A DNA stretch of 36,259 nt from Acidobacteriota bacterium (GTDB taxonomy: Bacteria > Acidobacteriota > UBA6911 > RPQK01 > JACQSY01). Below are positions 34,001 to 36,259 of the stretch, piece after piece; position 1 is the first letter of the stretch; each line of letters opens with the position of its first letter. Location: contig JACQSY010000027.1 of assembly GCA_016211085.1 (NCBI GenBank), forward strand, positions 1-36,259, written 5' to 3'. Under the pieces are notes generated by a model. That model made no database searches, had not been told where the DNA came from, and saw nothing but the letters and a program-made list of their open reading frames with translations. Both the position numbers and the translations under genes were made by a program.

Positions 34001-34251
34001 CCTCGCACCAGCTGGACATTTGGAGCCGCTATCATGGAGGTCACGATGGGATAAGTGATCTGATCTTCTAGCAGATCCGGGCTGCGGCCTTTCCATTCGG
34101 TGTGGACAATCACCTGCACATCAGACAGGTCAGGAACAGCATCCAGCGCCACATTTGAAAGTGCCCAGATTCCCCAGGCTGCCCCAAACAGCACCACGAG
34201 AAAAACCAGAAAGCGGTTGCGGGCGCTGAACTCAATAATGCGTGCAATCAT
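31015..34251 (-). CDS. cusA: CusA/CzcA-type heavy-metal RND efflux pump
   Basis: This 1078-residue inner-membrane proton-driven transporter of the heavy-metal efflux RND class has twelve predicted helices and two large periplasmic loops. Family motifs are MIARIIEFSARNR at the start, GAMVDASIVLVENAHKRLE in helix 4 with the proton-relay Asp, FMPSLNEGSLLFMPT in the pore domain and RTEMLATGIRSNLGIKVFG, the region that holds a copper-binding Met in CusA. It probably exports Cu(I)/Ag(I), though the CzcA substrate range (Zn, Co, Cd) cannot be excluded. The ATG at 34251 overlaps the cusB stop as ATGA, so I prefer it over the frame opening 11 codons upstream. No cusC-type outer-membrane gene is in the window. 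Confidence 0.94.
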   Translation of the reverse strand: MIARIIEFSARNRFLVFLVVLFGAAWGIWALSNVALDAVPDLSDVQVIVHTEWKGRSPDLLEDQITYPIVTSMIAAPNVQLVRGISDFGSSYVYIIFEDGTDMYWARSRVLEYLQKIAGRLPEGTTPILGPDATGVGWVLEYALVDETERYNLAQLRSFQDWYLRYWLESVPGVAEVAAVGGFVKQYQVEFDPDKLLAYNIPLSRALEAIQRSNDDVGGRIVEIATTEYMIRGRGYIKSLRDLEMVPVKTDEIGTPVYIRDLATVQYGPDMRRGIAELDGRGEVVGGIVIMRYGRNTLDVIHAVKARLKEVESSLPEGMKVIVTYDRSDLILRAIDTLREKLTEEMIVVAAVIIVFLLHLRTSLIPILALPLAVLLSFIPLYYMELTANIMSLGGIAIAIGAMVDASIVLVENAHKRLEQWDGEGRPGKRTDVLVRSFCEVGPSIFFSLLVITVSFLPVFTLQAQEGRLFRPLAFTKTFSMLFAALLAITLVPALGGLLIQGGIRSEERHPVSRLLHALYTPVLQVVLRFPRIFIVLAFLLVLSTIPVYLQLGSEFMPSLNEGSLLFMPTAVPGISITEASKILQTQDRLLRRFPEVERVFGKIGRAETSTDPAPLSMVETVVLLKPQGQWAQVREERWYSQWAPEFLRRPLRGIWPEARPKSWEELVREMDAQLKLPGMANIWWMPVQTRTEMLATGIRSNLGIKVFGPDLNRIEEIAIQIEKALQQVPGTRAAFADRILGGYYLDFRIRREEAARYGLTVGDVEDIIETAIGGKNIAFTIEGRERYPISVRYPRELRDDIEVLKRVLVPTPQGSQVPISLLADLEFQQGPPMIRDEDGQLVGYVFVDVAHADYEGYVEQAQQVVREEVALPHGYRIEWAGQYQYLLRMRARLVYVIPVTLFVIFVLLYLNFGSWQQPLIVFLAVPFSLVGSFWLLYLLDYNLSVAVWVGLIALAGLDAETGVVMLLYLQMAYQKWKSEGRLRSVEDLKKAIHYGAVKRIRPKIMTVLTTIVGLLPIMWSPVTETGADVMKRMAAPMVGGLVTSFLLELTVYPAIFAIWKRREIEKFEAVERLETIT

Positions 34252-35573
34252 CTGGAAGGCCCTCGGGGTTTTGGAGTCTCCCACACCGCCTCGACTCCCT
34301 GCACCCGGCTTTCCGCATCCAGCAGAAAATTGGCAGCCGTCACAACCCTCTCTCCCGGTTTCAGTCCTCGCAATACCTCGTAATGACCATCGAATTTGTC
34401 TCCAATTTCCACCTGGCGAAGCTGCATGCGCCCCTCACCCAAATCCACCAAGACCAGATCTCGCTTGCCCGTTCGCAGCACAGCGCTGTCGGGGACTGCC
34501 AGCTGATCTCTGGAAGGAATACGGATTTCCACGTGGGCGTACATTCCCGGCTTGAGCCTCAGATCAGGGTTGGAAAACTCCAGGCGAACATTCATGGTTC
34601 GCGTATCCGGATCGAGATGAGGGTAGATGTAGCTGATTCTGCCTACGAACACCTGCCCGGGATACGCAGGGATACGCATGGTCGCCGCCTGCCCTGCGCT
34701 TACGTAGCCAATCTCGTTTTCATAGACTCGGACTTGAGCCCAGATGTGTGTGTGGTCGGCAACCGTATAAACCTCGGTCTCAGGCGTCACGTACATGTTG
34801 CGAAACGCATTTCTCCTGATCACATGCCCGGTGACGGGAGAATAAACGATCAGGTCTTTCCTAACCCTCTCTGTTTGCTCCAGCTCGCGGATCTGGACCG
34901 GGGTGAGGTCAAAAAGCTCCAGCCGTTTCCGGGTAGCTTCCAACAAGGAACGTGCACCGCTGGAAACATTCTCAAAACGGCTCCCGCCAAGTTCCCGCGA
35001 GGTCTTCAGAGCAAGGAGATACTCCTGCTGAGTCGAGACGAGCTCCGGACTGTAAATGGAAAACAGCGGATCGCCTTGTTTGACGTGTTCCAGCTCAAAA
35101 TCGACAAAGACCTCGCTGATCCAGCCTTTAACCTTGGTGTGAATACTTTCGATGCGCGTCTCGTCCAGCTCGAGAGTGCCCACCGTCCGGATGGTTTTTT
35201 CCAAAGGACGTTTGACCACTAAACTTGTCTGCACATTCAGCAGTTGCCGGCGGCCGGGATCGACGAGGAAAACAGAGGGGTCCGAGACAGTCAAGCTTGG
35301 TGTAAGCGGAGCCTCTGGCATCGCTCTTTGAACCGGTACCAGATCCATGGAACAGATGGGACATGTGCCCGGCTCTGGCATCCTTACTGAAGGGTGCATG
35401 GTGCAGGTCCAGTATTCGATCTGGCTATCCTGAATTTTTTTGGCCGCTGGGCCTTTCTCCCTCATAAGCCCTTGTTTCAGAAAAACCAACAGACCAGTTT
35501 CCGGCCTGAGCAGCAGGTAAAATGCGCCCAATAAACTTGCCGTAATTGCAGTGAGAATGATTATTTTCTTCAT
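34248..35573 (-). CDS. cusB: CusB-type RND periplasmic adaptor with heavy-metal-binding domain
   Basis: About 441 residues. An N-terminal membrane anchor (4-22) precedes a heavy-metal-binding motif: YWTCTMHP with C57, M59 and H60, then TCPICSMDLVP with C71, C74 and M76. The adaptor body follows: beta-barrel and lipoyl halves (GWISEVFVDFELEHVKQGDPLF and later YSPVTGHVIRRN) and a helical hairpin. The N-terminal domain should receive Cu(I)/Ag(I) or a similar soft metal in the periplasm and pass it to the pump. It overlaps cusA by four bases. The ATG lacks a strong Shine-Dalgarno sequence. The gene lies 62 bases after the small secreted protein gene, all on the minus strand. Confidence 0.93.
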   Translation of the reverse strand: MKKIIILTAITASLLGAFYLLLRPETGLLVFLKQGLMREKGPAAKKIQDSQIEYWTCTMHPSVRMPEPGTCPICSMDLVPVQRAMPEAPLTPSLTVSDPSVFLVDPGRRQLLNVQTSLVVKRPLEKTIRTVGTLELDETRIESIHTKVKGWISEVFVDFELEHVKQGDPLFSIYSPELVSTQQEYLLALKTSRELGGSRFENVSSGARSLLEATRKRLELFDLTPVQIRELEQTERVRKDLIVYSPVTGHVIRRNAFRNMYVTPETEVYTVADHTHIWAQVRVYENEIGYVSAGQAATMRIPAYPGQVFVGRISYIYPHLDPDTRTMNVRLEFSNPDLRLKPGMYAHVEIRIPSRDQLAVPDSAVLRTGKRDLVLVDLGEGRMQLRQVEIGDKFDGHYEVLRGLKPGERVVTAANFLLDAESRVQGVEAVWETPKPRGPSR

Positions 35574-35635
35574 GGCTTTTACGCCCGATTACCTTTAGAC
35601 GGATTTCGGAAAACGGAGCGGGGTGCTGGGAAAAG

Positions 35636-36010
35636 TTAAATCAAAAGCGAGGCTTTAAGAAGATACACTTCGACCTGAGGAGGCGCATTGGATGGTTTCG
35701 TCCAGGAATTGATAGCGGAATGGTGAAGAACGTGGGATTCCGGAACGTGCCACGGCGTGACGATAGCCGCCTTATGGATCTCTGCAGCTGGCTTAATCCC
35801 CACCTTGCTGATTAGGACGGGATTCTTGTTGCTTTCCGCATCACACATCTTCTTGCAATCTTCCGAACGCGGAGCTGAATGGCAATCCATCGCCTCTTCA
35901 GGGCTCGAAGACTCCTCCATGCTCATGAAGCTCTGGCAAACGGTATAGTCAAAGGTGAATTGGCTGGAAGCTAGAAAGAAGGTCACCAGGAGAATCTGCA
36001 AAATTCGCAT
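35636..36010 (-). CDS. small secreted Cys/Met/His-rich protein leading the cus operon
   Basis: This 124-residue protein has an N-terminal signal peptide (ILQILLVTFFLASSQF). The mature part is rich in possible soft-metal ligands: C25, C43-H44 (DCHS), C52, C56, Met 29, 31, 41 and 55, and a His cluster (HVPESHVLHH) around residues 88-96. I do not recognise a family. It is the first gene of the operon that continues with cusB and cusA, where small periplasmic metal-binding proteins are common, so a copper chaperone or sponge is a reasonable inference. The ATG has no clear Shine-Dalgarno sequence, and the predicted -10 lies only about 12 bases upstream, so the leader would be very short. Confidence 0.75.
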   Translation of the reverse strand: MRILQILLVTFFLASSQFTFDYTVCQSFMSMEESSSPEEAMDCHSAPRSEDCKKMCDAESNKNPVLISKVGIKPAAEIHKAAIVTPWHVPESHVLHHSAINSWTKPSNAPPQVEVYLLKASLLI

Positions 36011-36021
36011 GGGGATTCTCT

Positions 36022-36051
36022 ATGTTACGGCGCTGTCTTGCTGCGGGTCAA
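36022..36051 (-). promoter_or_regulatory. candidate promoter of the cus operon
   Basis: On the minus strand TTGACC (36051-36046) is followed 18 bases later by TAACAT (36027-36022), a good -35 and a fair -10. The first gene starts 12 bases after the -10, so the transcript would be nearly leaderless. The insertion sequence repeats begin 10 bases upstream of the -35. Confidence 0.4.
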
Positions 36052-36060
36052 GAGTTCGTA

Positions 36061-36121
36061 TCGAGCCATCTAAAATGTAACCGGAGCAGGTATCGTCGAG
36101 CCATCTAAAATGTAACCGGAG
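36061..36121 (+). repeat. two perfect 26-bp direct repeats at an IS end
   Basis: The same 26 bases, starting TCGAGCCATCTAAAATG and ending AACCGGAG, occur at 36061-36086 and 36096-36121, with a 9-base spacer (35-base period). They precede the transposase start and are probably transposase-binding sites at the left end of the insertion sequence. Confidence 0.85.
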
Positions 36122-36145
36122 TGGAGCGATCAGGAGGGTTACGGG

Positions 36146-36259
36146 ATGACCGGGAAATCAAGATGGGAATACTTAAGAACCATTGATGGGCGCTACCAAG
36201 AAGCTGCGGGGAAACTGAAGGGGAGAATCCTAGACGAGTTATGCGCCAACACTGGGTAC
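36146..36259 (+). CDS. N terminus of an insertion-sequence transposase/integrase (cut by window end)
   Basis: The first 38 codons read MTGKSRWEYLRTIDGRYQEA, then LKGRILDELCANTGY. This matches the start of a group of DDE/integrase-core transposases in which a helical domain 'EYL..I..RY..A...K..IL.EFC...GYHRKYAIRLL' precedes the catalytic region. AGGAGGG seven bases before ATG 36146 is a strong ribosome binding site. The gene continues beyond the window, so catalytic residues and completeness cannot be judged. It is transcribed away from the cus operon, with two 26-bp direct repeats in its upstream region. Confidence 0.72.
   Translation, partial: MTGKSRWEYLRTIDGRYQEAAGKLKGRILDELCANTGY

Noticed and set aside
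36061..36121. Direct repeats considered as a CRISPR array
   Set aside because: Only two copies with a 9-base spacer lie directly upstream of a transposase; spacer length and context fit an IS end, not CRISPR.

Overview
The window looks like chromosomal DNA of a GC-moderate (mid-50s percent by eye), Gram-negative, non-proteobacterial soil or subsurface bacterium. Acidobacteriota is the best guess. The reasons are two tandem CBM9-like/DUF5916 outer-membrane-type proteins, twin-arginine leaders on a TPP enzyme and a molybdenum hydroxylase, a FixL-like multi-PAS kinase and an ArsS-type radical SAM protein. This placement rests on family recall only, because no rRNA or marker gene is present.

Layout. 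1-4.9 kb: an unrecognised secreted protein, an orphan PAS histidine kinase whose third PAS carries FixL haem-sensor residues, a universal stress protein (USP) and a VTT/DedA-like membrane protein. 5.1-12.1 kb: a TPP enzyme with a Tat-like leader, a small conserved protein, an NDP-forming acyl-CoA synthetase fused to a GNAT domain, two divergent USPs and a small Cys-rich conserved protein. The three USPs, the FixL-like kinase and the Pat-like acetyltransferase suggest a low-oxygen or energy-stress neighbourhood. 12.2-18.9 kb: a tightly coupled catabolic set. It holds a two-subunit Mo/2Fe-2S hydroxylase (isoquinoline 1-oxidoreductase type) followed by HyuA and HyuB, the ATP-dependent hydantoinase/oxoprolinase type. 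19.0-24.5 kb: a half-size EamA protein, the remains of a luciferase-like monooxygenase gene, and the tandem DUF5916 pair.

24.6-31 kb is a metalloid region. It has an apparently leaderless, self-operated arsR, an overlapping arsM, a stand-alone flavodiiron-type metallo-beta-lactamase domain, a 56-residue YHS protein, a conserved secreted protein and arsS. ArsM plus ArsS fits methylation and arsenosugar-precursor synthesis. Converging on it from the other strand is one operon: a small Cys/Met/His-rich secreted protein, cusB, cusA and a PF03773-type permease. The right edge holds the 5' end of an insertion sequence lying about 10 bp upstream of the predicted promoter of that operon.

Non-coding structure is rich. 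A bipartite palindromic repeat sits at or just after gene 3' ends in four places. A ~197-bp MITE-like element has ~28-bp imperfect terminal inverted repeats. There are several strong hairpins, and 26-bp tandem direct repeats mark the IS end.
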